DNA from: an uncultured Pseudohongiella sp.
GTDB lineage: Bacteria; Pseudomonadota; Gammaproteobacteria; Pseudomonadales; Pseudohongiellaceae
Assembly: GCA_951812965.1 (NCBI GenBank)
Contig: OX638341.1
Span: forward strand, 1,656,438-1,720,437
Direction: 5' to 3'
Length of the DNA: 64,000 nt
The translations under genes were made by a program, and so were the position numbers. The notes under the pieces were generated by a model. That model searched no databases, had not been told where the DNA came from, and was given only the letters and a program-made list of their open reading frames with translations. Of the stretch, positions 8,326-16,438 are shown one piece after another. Every line of letters begins with the position of its first letter. Position 1 is the stretch's first letter.

Positions 8326-9525
8326 GTGAATGCGGATTTTACGCCCGAAGATATAGCCTTTCGGGAGGAAGTGCGGGAGTTCCTGCAAAATGAATTTCCC
8401 GCGGAACTGCGCGAGAAAGTCGACGCCGGCATTCGGCTGAGCAAGGACGAAATCGTCCGCTGGCAAAAGATACTCTATGAGCAGGGCTGGGCCGCCCCCA
8501 ACTGGCCCGTCGAATTCGGCGGAGCCGGCTGGACCGCCACGCAAAAACACATCTTCGCAATGGAAATGGGTCTCACCGGCGCGCCGGAGCCCGTGCCTTT
8601 CGGCATGAAGATGGTGGCGCCGGTGTTGATGGCCTATGGCAGCGAAGAACAGCAGCAGCGTTTTCTGCCCGATATCCTGCAAAGCAATGTCTGGTGGTGC
8701 CAGGGTTACTCCGAACCGAATTCCGGTTCCGACCTCGCCTCGCTCAAGACTTCCGCGGTGCGCGACGGCGACGATTACATCGTCAACGGCAGCAAGACCT
8801 GGAACACTTACGGCCAATACGCCGATTGGATCTTCTGCCTCGTCCGCACCGACACCACGGTGAAAAAGCAGGAAGGCATCAGCTTTCTGCTCATCGACAT
8901 GAAATCGCCCGGCGTCTCACACCGGCCCATCGTACTCATGGACGGGCATATCGAGGTCAACGAAATTTTCTTTGACGACGTGCGCGTTCCGGCGGCGAAT
9001 CTCATCGGCGAGCAAGACAAGGGCTGGACTTATGCCAAGGTGCTGCTGACTCACGAGCGCACCAATATCGCCCTCGTTCCACGCAGCACCCGCCGTCTGC
9101 GCGCCTTGCGCCGGGCCGCGGCGAGCCTGGACGACGGATACGGCGGCAGCATGCTCGACGATCCGGTGTTCAGCCACAGGCTCGCCGAACTGGAAATCGA
9201 ACTGAAAGCGCTCGAATACACCGAATTGCGCACCCTGGCTTCGCTGAGCGTGGGCAAGTCGCCCGGTCCCGAATCCTCGATCCTGAAAGTTGTCGGCACT
9301 GAGCTCGCACAGCGCATCGACGAGATGTTCGTCGAACTCGCAGGTTATCACAGTCTGCCGTATCTGCCCGAACAATTCGACGAAGGATTTCAGGGCTCGC
9401 CACTGGAGCCGGGCGTTCCGGCGGGGCAGGGCCTTATTTATCTCAACGATCGCAAGTTGTCGATTTTCGGCGGCTCCAACGAAATCCAGCGCAATATCGT
9501 CAGCAAGGCCGTGCTCGGCCTGTAG
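8326..9525 (+). CDS. Acyl-CoA dehydrogenase (large subunit type)
   Basis: A 399-residue acyl-CoA dehydrogenase starting at GTG after GGGAGAAA. Motifs: N-terminal helical domain (FTPEDIAFREEVREFLQNEFP), WCQGYSEPNSGSDLASL and TWNTYGQYADWIFCLVRT of the flavin-binding domain, and C-terminal LSIFGGSNEIQRNIVSKAVLGL. The position where short/medium-chain enzymes carry the catalytic Glu (YEGT) is FGGS here. This class is typical of the heterotetrameric dehydrogenases seen in steroid and branched-chain degradation, where two adjacent genes form an alpha2beta2 enzyme. The next gene is a shorter dehydrogenase, so the two are likely partners. The 115-base gap upstream separates it from the sugar cluster. 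Confidence 0.9.
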   Translation: MNADFTPEDIAFREEVREFLQNEFPAELREKVDAGIRLSKDEIVRWQKILYEQGWAAPNWPVEFGGAGWTATQKHIFAMEMGLTGAPEPVPFGMKMVAPVLMAYGSEEQQQRFLPDILQSNVWWCQGYSEPNSGSDLASLKTSAVRDGDDYIVNGSKTWNTYGQYADWIFCLVRTDTTVKKQEGISFLLIDMKSPGVSHRPIVLMDGHIEVNEIFFDDVRVPAANLIGEQDKGWTYAKVLLTHERTNIALVPRSTRRLRALRRAAASLDDGYGGSMLDDPVFSHRLAELEIELKALEYTELRTLASLSVGKSPGPESSILKVVGTELAQRIDEMFVELAGYHSLPYLPEQFDEGFQGSPLEPGVPAGQGLIYLNDRKLSIFGGSNEIQRNIVSKAVLGL

Positions 9526-9551
9526 TCACGGCGAAAAATAGAGGTCAGAAA

Positions 9552-10709
9552 GTGGATTTTTCCTATTCCGAAGAACAGCAGATGCTGAAGGAAAGCGTCG
9601 GCAAATTCGTGCAACAGCAATACGATTTCGAATCCCGCAATCGCATCGCCGCAAGTGACGCCGGCTACAGCGAAGAAAACTGGAAGCTGTTCGCCGAACT
9701 CGGCTGGCTTACGGTGCCGTTCAGCGAAGCCGACGGCGGTTTCGGCGATTCGGCGGTAGATGTAATGGTGATGATGGAAGAATTCGGCAAGGCCATGCTG
9801 GTCGAGCCCTACCTGGCGACGGCCGTGCTCGCGGGCAGGCTGCTGGCGGCGCTCGGCAACGAAAAACAAAAAGCCGAAACGCTGCCCTCGTTGATGGCGG
9901 GCAAACTACAACTCGCGCTGGCCTGGGCGGAGACCGGGTCGCGCTACAACCTGGCGAATGTCCGACTGAGCGCGAGAAGCGAAGGCGGCGACGTCATTCT
10001 CGATGGGGTCAAGGTCAATGTGCCGAACGGCCCGAATGCGGACAAATTACTGGTCACCGCCCGCGAAAACGGCGCCGCCGCCGACCGCGAGGGGATCAGC
10101 GTGTTCCTGGTCGACCGGGAAGCGGACGGCGTTCATGTGCAGGATTATGTAAACATCGACGGCGGCCGTGCCGCAAAAGTAACTTTCAGCGAAGTGCGAA
10201 TTCCCGAGTCGGCCCGGTTCGGCGAGGCCGGTGGCGCGCTCACTGCGCTAGAGCAGGTGGTCGATCACGCCACTGTCGCGGTTTGCGCCCAGGCGGTAGG
10301 AGCGCTCGACGCCTTACTGCAGAAGACCGTCGAATACAGCAAGACCCGCAAACAGTTCGGCGTCCATATCGGCAGCTTCCAGGCGCTGCAACATCGCATG
10401 GCGGACATGTTCATGGAGTGCCAACTCGCGCGCTCGATCACGGTGATGGCGGCGATGCAACTTGACTCGGACGAGTCCGCGGCGGCCAAGGCTGCCGCGG
10501 TCAGCGCCGCCAAGAGCCGCGTCGGCAAGGCAATTCGCCGGGTCGGACAGGAAGCGATACAGATTCACGGCGGCATCGGCATGACCGATGAACTCGACGT
10601 TTCCCACTTGTTCCGCCAGGTCACCGGACTCGAATTGCTGTTCGGCGACGCGGACTTCCATACCGGCCGTTTCGCCCGCCTGCAGGCCGCCGGCAAGAAA
10701 CACGACTGA
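9552..10709 (+). CDS. Acyl-CoA dehydrogenase (small subunit type)
   Basis: A 385-residue acyl-CoA dehydrogenase starting at GTG after a GAGG box. The N-terminus (MDFSYSEEQQMLKESVGKFV) and C-terminal EAIQIHGGIGMTDELDVSHL are typical. The central flavin loop is weaker (LALAWAETGSRYNLANV) than in the preceding gene, as seen in the smaller partner of two-gene acyl-CoA dehydrogenases. It sits 26 bases downstream of the large-type gene in one transcription direction. Expected reaction: alpha,beta-desaturation of an acyl-CoA with electrons passed to ETF. The substrate is unknown. It could also act alone as a homotetramer. Confidence 0.9.
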   Translation: MDFSYSEEQQMLKESVGKFVQQQYDFESRNRIAASDAGYSEENWKLFAELGWLTVPFSEADGGFGDSAVDVMVMMEEFGKAMLVEPYLATAVLAGRLLAALGNEKQKAETLPSLMAGKLQLALAWAETGSRYNLANVRLSARSEGGDVILDGVKVNVPNGPNADKLLVTARENGAAADREGISVFLVDREADGVHVQDYVNIDGGRAAKVTFSEVRIPESARFGEAGGALTALEQVVDHATVAVCAQAVGALDALLQKTVEYSKTRKQFGVHIGSFQALQHRMADMFMECQLARSITVMAAMQLDSDESAAAKAAAVSAAKSRVGKAIRRVGQEAIQIHGGIGMTDELDVSHLFRQVTGLELLFGDADFHTGRFARLQAAGKKHD

Positions 10710-10731
10710 ACGCGGCGTTATTCACCGTACC

Positions 10732-11442
10732 ATGAGTGAATTGATACTGGTCCGTCACGGACAGGCGACTTTCGGTGCGGAAACCTACGACCGGCTCAGT
10801 CCCCTCGGCCACGAACAGGTACGCAAGCTCGCCGCGCATTGGCGCGAGACTGGCGAATCTTTCGATTGCCTTTATTGCGGCAGCTTGCGGCGCCAGCGCG
10901 AGACCGCCGAAGAGCTGCTCGGCCTGGTGTCCGGTGACGGTTCGGAACCGAGCGAGGATCCGGCGCTGAACGAATACGACGGCGACCCGCTGATCCGCTC
11001 TTACCTGCGGGATTTCGCCGGGGAAGAGGGTTTCGATCCTGCGCCTGAATGGCCGGTGCGCGACCGGACGTTGTTTCAGCGGCTATTCGAGGCGGCGGCG
11101 GCCAGATGGATTGCCGGCCACCTCAAACCCGCCAATGGCGATGCGAACTTCGAACGTTGGCCCGATTTCCAGTTGCGCGTGCATCAGGCGCTCGATCGCA
11201 TCATGTCGCGCCACGTGCAAGGCAGCCGGGTGCTGATCGCGACCTCTGGCGGTGTCATTGCCCTGGCCCTGCAACGCGTGCTGCGTTATCCGGATTCCGA
11301 AGCCATCGCCACCAACTGGATGGTGCAAAACAGCTCGATTACCCGGATCAAGTACGGCAATGGCAGAATCTCGCTCATGCAGTTCAACAGCCTGCCGCAC
11401 CTGGAAGGGGCCGAGACTCAATCGATGATTACCTATCGCTGA
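10732..11442 (+). CDS. Histidine phosphatase family protein
   Basis: A 236-residue member of the phosphoglycerate-mutase-like superfamily with the RHG signature at residues 8-10 (LILVRHGQATFG) and a following LSPLGHEQVRKLA helix. The chosen ATG places RHG at the usual distance from the N-terminus. The second catalytic His region reads VLIATSGGVIALAL: the common THGG or SHGG is TSGG here, a variant that also occurs in relatives and may alter or lower activity. It lies between the acyl-CoA dehydrogenase pair and a phosphotransferase, suggesting removal or turnover of a phosphate group in the same catabolic route. The substrate is unknown. Confidence 0.82.
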   Translation: MSELILVRHGQATFGAETYDRLSPLGHEQVRKLAAHWRETGESFDCLYCGSLRRQRETAEELLGLVSGDGSEPSEDPALNEYDGDPLIRSYLRDFAGEEGFDPAPEWPVRDRTLFQRLFEAAAARWIAGHLKPANGDANFERWPDFQLRVHQALDRIMSRHVQGSRVLIATSGGVIALALQRVLRYPDSEAIATNWMVQNSSITRIKYGNGRISLMQFNSLPHLEGAETQSMITYR

Positions 11443-11450
11443 ATGCCGCC

Positions 11451-12530
11451 ATGACCGCAACCGAACTCGAAGACCTGGCGGGCCGGATCAGGCCCGGAGA
11501 GGAATTGCCCCTGGAGAGGCTGCGGGAATATCTGCGCCCGGTACTCGGCGCCGCGGCAGGCGAACTCGAAGTCACTCAGTTTCCGGGCGGTCATTCGAAT
11601 CTCACGTATTTGCTCAGCAGCGGCGACAAACAGTGGGTGCTGCGCCGCCCGCCGTTCGGCAGCAAGGTGAAATCGGCCCATGACATGTCACGCGAATACC
11701 GCATTCTCTCCGCGCTGAAGGACGTTTTCTCATATGGACCCGTGCCGGCGCACTTTTGCGACGATCACGACATCATCGGCTGTGATTTTTATCTGATGAA
11801 CTACATCCGCGGCCTGGTCATCCGCCGCGAATACCCGCCGGGATTGAACTTGAGCCCGGATCAGACGCGCCGGCAACTGTTCAATTTCTTCGATGTGCTA
11901 GGCGATCTGCATTCGGTGAATCTGGCAGAGGCCGGGCTGGAAAACTTCGGCCGCCCGGTGGGTTATGCGCAGCGCCAGGTCGAAGGCTGGATCCGGCGCT
12001 GGGAAAACGCGGTCACCGAGGATACCGTCAACTGCGACGCGATCATCAAGTGGCTGGGCGACCACCTGCCGCCCGACAGCGGCCGTGCAAGTGTCATCCA
12101 CAACGACTACAAACTCGACAACATGATTTTCTCGCTCGAAGATCCGCTCAAGGTGATCGGCGTACTCGACTGGGAGATGGCGACAGTGGGCGATCCGGTG
12201 ATGGACCTTGCCTACACCCTGGGCTACTGGGTACAGACGAGCGACCCGGACTGGTACCGCGAAGCGCGCACGATGCCTTCCGACGTGCCGGGCGCCCCGA
12301 GCCGGGCCGAAATCGTCAGCCGCTTTCGGGAGCGCACCGGTATTGCGGTCGACAATTTCCCCTTCTATTTCTGTTTCGCCCTGTTTCGATTGCTGGTCGT
12401 GGGCCAGCAAATCTACTACCGCTACTACCACGGCCACACCCGCGACGAGCGCTTCGCCGGCTTTCTGCACAAGGCTTTCGTGCTACAGAAAATGTGCGAG
12501 TTGATCATCAGCGGAAAAATCGAGGATTGA
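11451..12530 (+). CDS. APH-like phosphotransferase family protein (ACAD10/11 kinase-domain type)
   Basis: A 359-residue aminoglycoside-phosphotransferase-fold kinase. The start was set at the ATG at 11451, nine bases after the phosphatase stop. Evidence: QFPGGHSNLTYLL (nucleotide loop), WVLRRPPFGSKVKSAHDMSREY, catalytic VIHNDYKLDNMIF, and metal-binding GVLDWEMATVGDPVMDLAY. This subfamily is the bacterial relative of the kinase domain of ACAD10/ACAD11; in bacteria and mammals such kinases phosphorylate 4-hydroxyacyl-CoA so that a partner acyl-CoA dehydrogenase can process it. Co-location with two acyl-CoA dehydrogenases fits that role. The specific substrate is inference. Confidence 0.85.
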   Translation: MTATELEDLAGRIRPGEELPLERLREYLRPVLGAAAGELEVTQFPGGHSNLTYLLSSGDKQWVLRRPPFGSKVKSAHDMSREYRILSALKDVFSYGPVPAHFCDDHDIIGCDFYLMNYIRGLVIRREYPPGLNLSPDQTRRQLFNFFDVLGDLHSVNLAEAGLENFGRPVGYAQRQVEGWIRRWENAVTEDTVNCDAIIKWLGDHLPPDSGRASVIHNDYKLDNMIFSLEDPLKVIGVLDWEMATVGDPVMDLAYTLGYWVQTSDPDWYREARTMPSDVPGAPSRAEIVSRFRERTGIAVDNFPFYFCFALFRLLVVGQQIYYRYYHGHTRDERFAGFLHKAFVLQKMCELIISGKIED

Positions 12531-12644
12531 ACGAATATTTCCTGTCGGAGCTTGGGGCTGACGGATTTGCTGTGATTCGCAGATTTTGGCTAAAAAAACC
12601 TGATTGCAATAACGAACTGTGCAGGTTCAAATACTTATGAGACT

Positions 12645-12721
12645 GTAGGGGCGAGGCATGCCTCGCCCGAGAACGGCCCCGAAACCTTGCAACTGACGGG
12701 CGAGGCATGCCTCGCCCCTAC
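12645..12721. repeat. Inverted pair of GGGCGAGGCATGC palindromic repeats
   Basis: Two copies of a 24-base palindromic element face each other: GTAGGGGCGAGGCATG... at 12645-12668 and its mirror at 12698-12721, ending CGCCCCTAC, with a 29-base spacer. A conserved lead-in (CAGGTTCA...ATGAGAC) precedes it. The arrangement resembles REP/BIME elements found between genes. No RAYT transposase gene is in the window. It sits downstream of the phosphotransferase gene and may form an RNA hairpin affecting mRNA stability. Confidence 0.85.
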
Positions 12722-12809
12722 ATGCTGAACCCGCACACAAACTTGAAAAGTGAGTGCGATCAGGGCTTAATTTCCTTTAGCCTTGAGGAGGGACAAAAAG
12801 GGCAAAACC

Positions 12810-13418
12810 ATGAAAATCAGCATTTCACGAGTGATGATGGTCCTGGTGCTAGTGACTGGCGCTTTTTCCGGCCCCACTTCTTTTTCCCGGGATAGTCAGG
12901 TTAACGCGGAGCCCGAAGCAAGCCTGCAGGCAGAAGGAAGTATCGAGTCCGGGCAATTGCCTTACATCACCATCGAGGAGATTCGGGTTACGGCCGAGCG
13001 CTCGCCATTCGTGTTGCGTCGGCAATTGGAAGCGGTCACTGAAAATTTCATTGCCGGTTACAACGATGTGAATGATGTCGAAGAGTTTGACATCAATTGC
13101 AAGATGTCTGACTGGACCCATACCCGCATCCAGGAACACGTCTGCGTGCCGGTTTTTTTCGAAAGGGCGTTGGCGGATGCTGTCCAGACTGGTTTTTTGA
13201 TCGGTGACTTTACTTTTACAGAGATGTCATTCGTGGCCTTCGCTGAAAGACCGAGGTTTGAACAATTGCAGAATCATATCTTGCAGTTGGCGCTGGAACA
13301 TCCCGATTTGGTGGATACCCTGCTGGAATTGGGCAAGATCCAGGCAGCACTGGATGCCAAGAGGGATGAGTGCATGGCCAAGCCCGGATTTCTTGGTATC
13401 TTCCGACTCTGCCGCTAA
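12810..13418 (+). CDS. Small exported protein of unknown function with TonB-box-like motif
   Basis: A 202-residue protein with a Sec signal (MKISISRVMMVLVLVTGAFS). The ATG follows GAGGAGGGAC within 25 bases, and upstream in-frame starts lack the signal. The mature N-terminus contains ITIEEIRVTAERSPF, resembling the EEIVVTA box at the start of TonB-dependent receptors, followed by a region (FIAGYNDVNDVEEFDINCKM) and a pair of Cys (NCKM, HVCVP). No receptor domain follows. I have an impression of similar small gammaproteobacterial proteins, but know no function for them. It lies 56 bases upstream of the exported FAH-like gene. Confidence 0.7.
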   Translation: MKISISRVMMVLVLVTGAFSGPTSFSRDSQVNAEPEASLQAEGSIESGQLPYITIEEIRVTAERSPFVLRRQLEAVTENFIAGYNDVNDVEEFDINCKMSDWTHTRIQEHVCVPVFFERALADAVQTGFLIGDFTFTEMSFVAFAERPRFEQLQNHILQLALEHPDLVDTLLELGKIQAALDAKRDECMAKPGFLGIFRLCR

Positions 13419-13474
13419 CAATTCATGGGACACCCAAGCGGCAAAATTTACAATTCCACAGGAGAATGCAATTG

Positions 13475-15250
13475 ATGAAAACACTGATTCGATATTGGCA
13501 ATTCCCCGGAAAGTTTCTGCTCGTCCCCCTGGCGATTTTTGCCTGGCAAGGCGTCGCTGATGTAGCCGTCGCCCAGAGCGAGGAGGTGACCCGCTATGTC
13601 CGCTTCACGGACGACACCGGCACCCACAGCGGCATTCTCGACGGACAGACCATAAGCGTGCTCGACGGCGACCCGGTCTTCGATGACGGCGTAGCCCCGA
13701 CGGGCCGGACGGTCGCCCTGGGTGATGTGGAACTCGAGATTCCCATGGACCCCGACAGAGTGCCTAAAGTGTTTGGCGTCGCGGGGAACTCGAACAACCC
13801 GAACGGCAATCCGGTCGCGGTCGAGCATCCGTCCTGGTTCGGCAAGGCGACCACCTCGCTTGCGAGGAACGGCGCCCCGGTCGAGGTTCCTTTCGGCGCC
13901 ACGAATTTCAACTTCGAAGGCGAACTCGCACTCATCATCGGGCGGGAGGGCCGGCACATTCCCGAGTCCGAGGCGATGGACCATCTTTTCGGCGTGGCTG
14001 TCAGCAACGACTGGAGCGAGAACGACTGGTGCGGGGAGCGGCGGGGAATCGAGGAGCCGAGCCATGTCTTCTGCAAGGCCGGTGACACCTTCGCCACCCT
14101 GGGCGACTACGTGGTCACGGGGCTCGACCTGAGCGATCTCGAACTGACCGTCAGGCTCAACGGCGTAGTCGCCGCCCAGGGCACAACCGCGGACTTCCGC
14201 AACAATCCGGCCGCGCTCATCAGCAAGCTGAGCCACTACGTTACGCTCAAGCGCGGCGACATCATCCACACCGGTACGGTCGCGCCGCCGCAACTCCCCG
14301 GCACCCGGCGCCAACTCTGGCAGGACGACGTCGTCGAGGTCGAGATCGAGGGCATCGGCATGGTGAGCAATCAGCTCGTGCGCGTAACGCGGGAAACTGT
14401 CTCGGGCCCCGCACTTCCCGAGCCCGATGGCGTTAGCGCTTACGTCCGTTTCCAGAACGCGGAAGGCTATTCCTTCGGCATGCTGGAAGGGGATCAGATC
14501 CGCGAGCTCGACGGCGACCCGGTTGCAGGCGGCGCCGCCCCGACCGGACGCAGCTTCGATCTTGCGGATGTCGAGCTGGGCTTGCCGGTGGATCCGGAAC
14601 AGCCGGGCCGCAAGGTGCTGGCTGCCGCGGCCAACTACCATCCCGTAGACGGCATGCCCAGACAGGTGCCGCATCCGCGCTATTTCTTCAAGGCCCCCTC
14701 GGGGCTCAGCCAGGATGGCGGCGAGGTTCAGAAGCCGCCCGAGGCCGAGTTGATGATTCCCGAAGGTGAACTCGTGCTAGTCATCGGTCGCAGTGGCCGC
14801 CACATTCCCGAGAGCCAGGCCCTCGATTACATATTCGGCGTTGCCGCGGGCAACGACTGGACGGAATTGTCGTGGGTAACGTCCGATCGTGGAGTGAGGC
14901 CGCTCAAACTCGTAAGCAAGGCGACAGATACCTGGGCTGGCCTTGGCAGCATGATCGTCAGGGGCCTCGACTACAGCGACCTCGAGATCAGCGTGCGGGT
15001 CAACGGTGAGCTTCTTTCCCAGGGACAAACCTCGACGATGATCAATCGCCCGGCCCGGCTCGTGAGCTATCTCTCCCGCTACATGACGCTTGAACCCGGC
15101 GACCTGATCTACACCGGCGCGATGCCGGTGGTCCCGGGAATGCGGCGCAACATGGAGGTGGGGGACGTCGTCGAGGTCGTGGTTGAAGACCTCGGAACCA
15201 TAGAGCAGGAAATCGTCCCGATGCCGGCCTGGCCCCACGGGAGCCCCTGA
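13475..15250 (+). CDS. Exported tandem fumarylacetoacetate hydrolase (FAH)-domain protein
   Basis: A 591-residue protein made of two FAH domains in tandem (about residues 30-320 and 325-580) behind a signal sequence (LLVPLAIFAWQGVADVAVAQ). Each half keeps the FAH metal-site pattern: first half FNFEGELALIIGREGRHIPES and AVSNDWSEND, second half MIPEGELVLVIGRSGRHIPES and AAGNDWTELSW. The end of each half is DIIHTGT and DLIYTGA. FAH enzymes hydrolyse or decarboxylate beta-diketo acids and are usually cytosolic and single-domain, so export and duplication are unusual. The start was chosen at 13475, after GGAGA. Substrate unknown; a periplasmic hydrolase is inferred. Confidence 0.85.
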   Translation: MKTLIRYWQFPGKFLLVPLAIFAWQGVADVAVAQSEEVTRYVRFTDDTGTHSGILDGQTISVLDGDPVFDDGVAPTGRTVALGDVELEIPMDPDRVPKVFGVAGNSNNPNGNPVAVEHPSWFGKATTSLARNGAPVEVPFGATNFNFEGELALIIGREGRHIPESEAMDHLFGVAVSNDWSENDWCGERRGIEEPSHVFCKAGDTFATLGDYVVTGLDLSDLELTVRLNGVVAAQGTTADFRNNPAALISKLSHYVTLKRGDIIHTGTVAPPQLPGTRRQLWQDDVVEVEIEGIGMVSNQLVRVTRETVSGPALPEPDGVSAYVRFQNAEGYSFGMLEGDQIRELDGDPVAGGAAPTGRSFDLADVELGLPVDPEQPGRKVLAAAANYHPVDGMPRQVPHPRYFFKAPSGLSQDGGEVQKPPEAELMIPEGELVLVIGRSGRHIPESQALDYIFGVAAGNDWTELSWVTSDRGVRPLKLVSKATDTWAGLGSMIVRGLDYSDLEISVRVNGELLSQGQTSTMINRPARLVSYLSRYMTLEPGDLIYTGAMPVVPGMRRNMEVGDVVEVVVEDLGTIEQEIVPMPAWPHGSP

Positions 15251-15289
15251 GCCGACTCAATACACCGGCCTTCTTCTCCCTTCCCCGGC

Positions 15290-15314
15290 CCGCCCCAGTC
15301 ACGGATTGGGGCGG
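15290..15314 (+). terminator. Hairpin downstream of the FAH gene, possible terminator
   Basis: An 8-bp perfect stem, CCGCCCCA (15290-15297) with TGGGGCGG (15307-15314), and a nine-base loop, 40 bases after the FAH stop. No T-tract follows, so it is at best a weak intrinsic terminator or an RNA-stabilising hairpin. Confidence 0.3.
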
Positions 15315-15422
15315 CTCGGGCATCGGTGCCGCAGTCGGCGTATACCTTGTGCCCCCTTTTGCCAGCATCAGTTGGTTCATACGTCTCCAGAATCCGGACA
15401 TCGTGTGCAGGTTCATGAGACC

Positions 15423-15706
15423 GTAGGGGCGAGGCATGCCTCGCCCGCGAATCCCCTAAAAATCCTGCCACACCCGCGGGCGACGCATGCGTCGCCCCTA
15501 CCGGTTCGATGGAGATCGTGCCTGGGGATGGCGTGAATGTTTGTCTTGCTGTAGGGGCGAGGCATGCCTCGCCCGCGAATTCCCCGAAAATCCTGCCATA
15601 CCCGCGGGCGACGCATGCGTCGCCCCTACCGGTTCGATGGAGATCGTGCCTGGGGATGGCGTGAATGTTTGTCTTGCTGTAGGGGCGAGGCATGCCTCGC
15701 CCCTAC
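15423..15706. repeat. Tandem 128-bp array carrying five palindromic elements
   Basis: Five palindromes start at 15423, 15478, 15551, 15606 and 15679. The block 15423-15550 is repeated almost exactly at 15551-15678 (period 128), and a third copy begins at 15679, where the element is a complete 28-base perfect palindrome running from GTAGGGGCGAGG to its complement. Two flavours alternate: GAGGCATGCCTC and GACGCATGCGTC. The 49-base linker (CGGTTCGATGGAGATCG...) is identical in both copies. This region, 15251-15787, has no gene apart from these repeats and a hairpin. Confidence 0.9.
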
Positions 15707-15787
15707 ATGAAGGCGCACACATCGTTTCATTAACTGGGCTGGTCTGATAACTTGTCTGCCCGCTCATTCATCGGCAGGAAGTTCATT

Positions 15788-16438
15788 GTGAAAGGTGGGT
15801 CGTCCTCTCCCTTGCCCCGGCCTGTTGTGGCGTCGGTGGCTTTTGTCAGCGGCTTTTGCATCATGACCGTGGAGATGCTTGGGGCGCGGATCATGGCGCC
15901 TTATTTCGGCGGCTCCGTTTCGGTCTGGGGCAGCATCATTACTGTGTTCATGCTGGCGCTGGCAGTGGGTTATCTGCTCGGGGGGCGCTTGTCGATGCGC
16001 AATCCCAACGCCTTGGTTTTCGCGAGTTTTTATGTGAGCGCGGCGCTTTTTTCGCTGCCGATCATATTGTTCGCGGACGCAATCATGCGGCCTATTTTTC
16101 TTGCTGTTGAAGACGCCCGCTATGGCTCTCTGCTGGCTTCGATCGTCATGTTTTCGGTACCGACTACCCTGCTCGGCATGATCTCGCCGTATTCGGTGCG
16201 GCTGCTGGTGGAAAGTCAGGAGCATAGCGGGCAAATGGCCGGGCTGCTGTTCTTCGTGTCTACGATCGGAAGCGCCGCGGGCACGCTGGGGACTTCCTTC
16301 TATTTCGTGCTCTGGTTCGAGGTGAACCGGATTCTGTGGGGCGCGGTTACCGCCTTGTTGATCGCAGCGGCTATAATTCTTCTGGCCGGATACATGCGTG
16401 GTTCCCTTAGCCTGCGGGTAAGCAGTCATGAGACCTAG
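15788..16438 (+). CDS. Membrane half of a spermidine-synthase-like protein
   Basis: A 216-residue membrane protein with about six transmembrane segments. It matches the N-terminal membrane domain of fused spermidine-synthase-like proteins: ASVAFVSGFCIMTVEMLGAR, MAPYFGGSVSVWGS, VGYLLGGRLS, GMISPYSVRLL. I chose the GTG at 15788, which follows AGGAAG at a normal distance; a TTG at 15752 would add 12 polar residues. It overlaps the next gene by 11 bases, and that gene encodes the missing methyltransferase-fold half, so the usual fusion is split in two here. Role unknown; relatives are linked to polyamine-like aminopropyl transfer or unknown membrane chemistry. Confidence 0.78.
   Translation: MKGGSSSPLPRPVVASVAFVSGFCIMTVEMLGARIMAPYFGGSVSVWGSIITVFMLALAVGYLLGGRLSMRNPNALVFASFYVSAALFSLPIILFADAIMRPIFLAVEDARYGSLLASIVMFSVPTTLLGMISPYSVRLLVESQEHSGQMAGLLFFVSTIGSAAGTLGTSFYFVLWFEVNRILWGAVTALLIAAAIILLAGYMRGSLSLRVSSHET

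Noticed and set aside
13448..14674. Long minus-strand ORF of 408 codons opposite the FAH gene
   Set aside because: It mirrors the codon structure of the clear plus-strand FAH gene and has no recognisable domain; antisense artefact of high GC.
15423..15706. CRISPR-like array
   Set aside because: The repeats are palindromic and the linker between units is the same, not variable, so no CRISPR spacers; no cas genes in the window.
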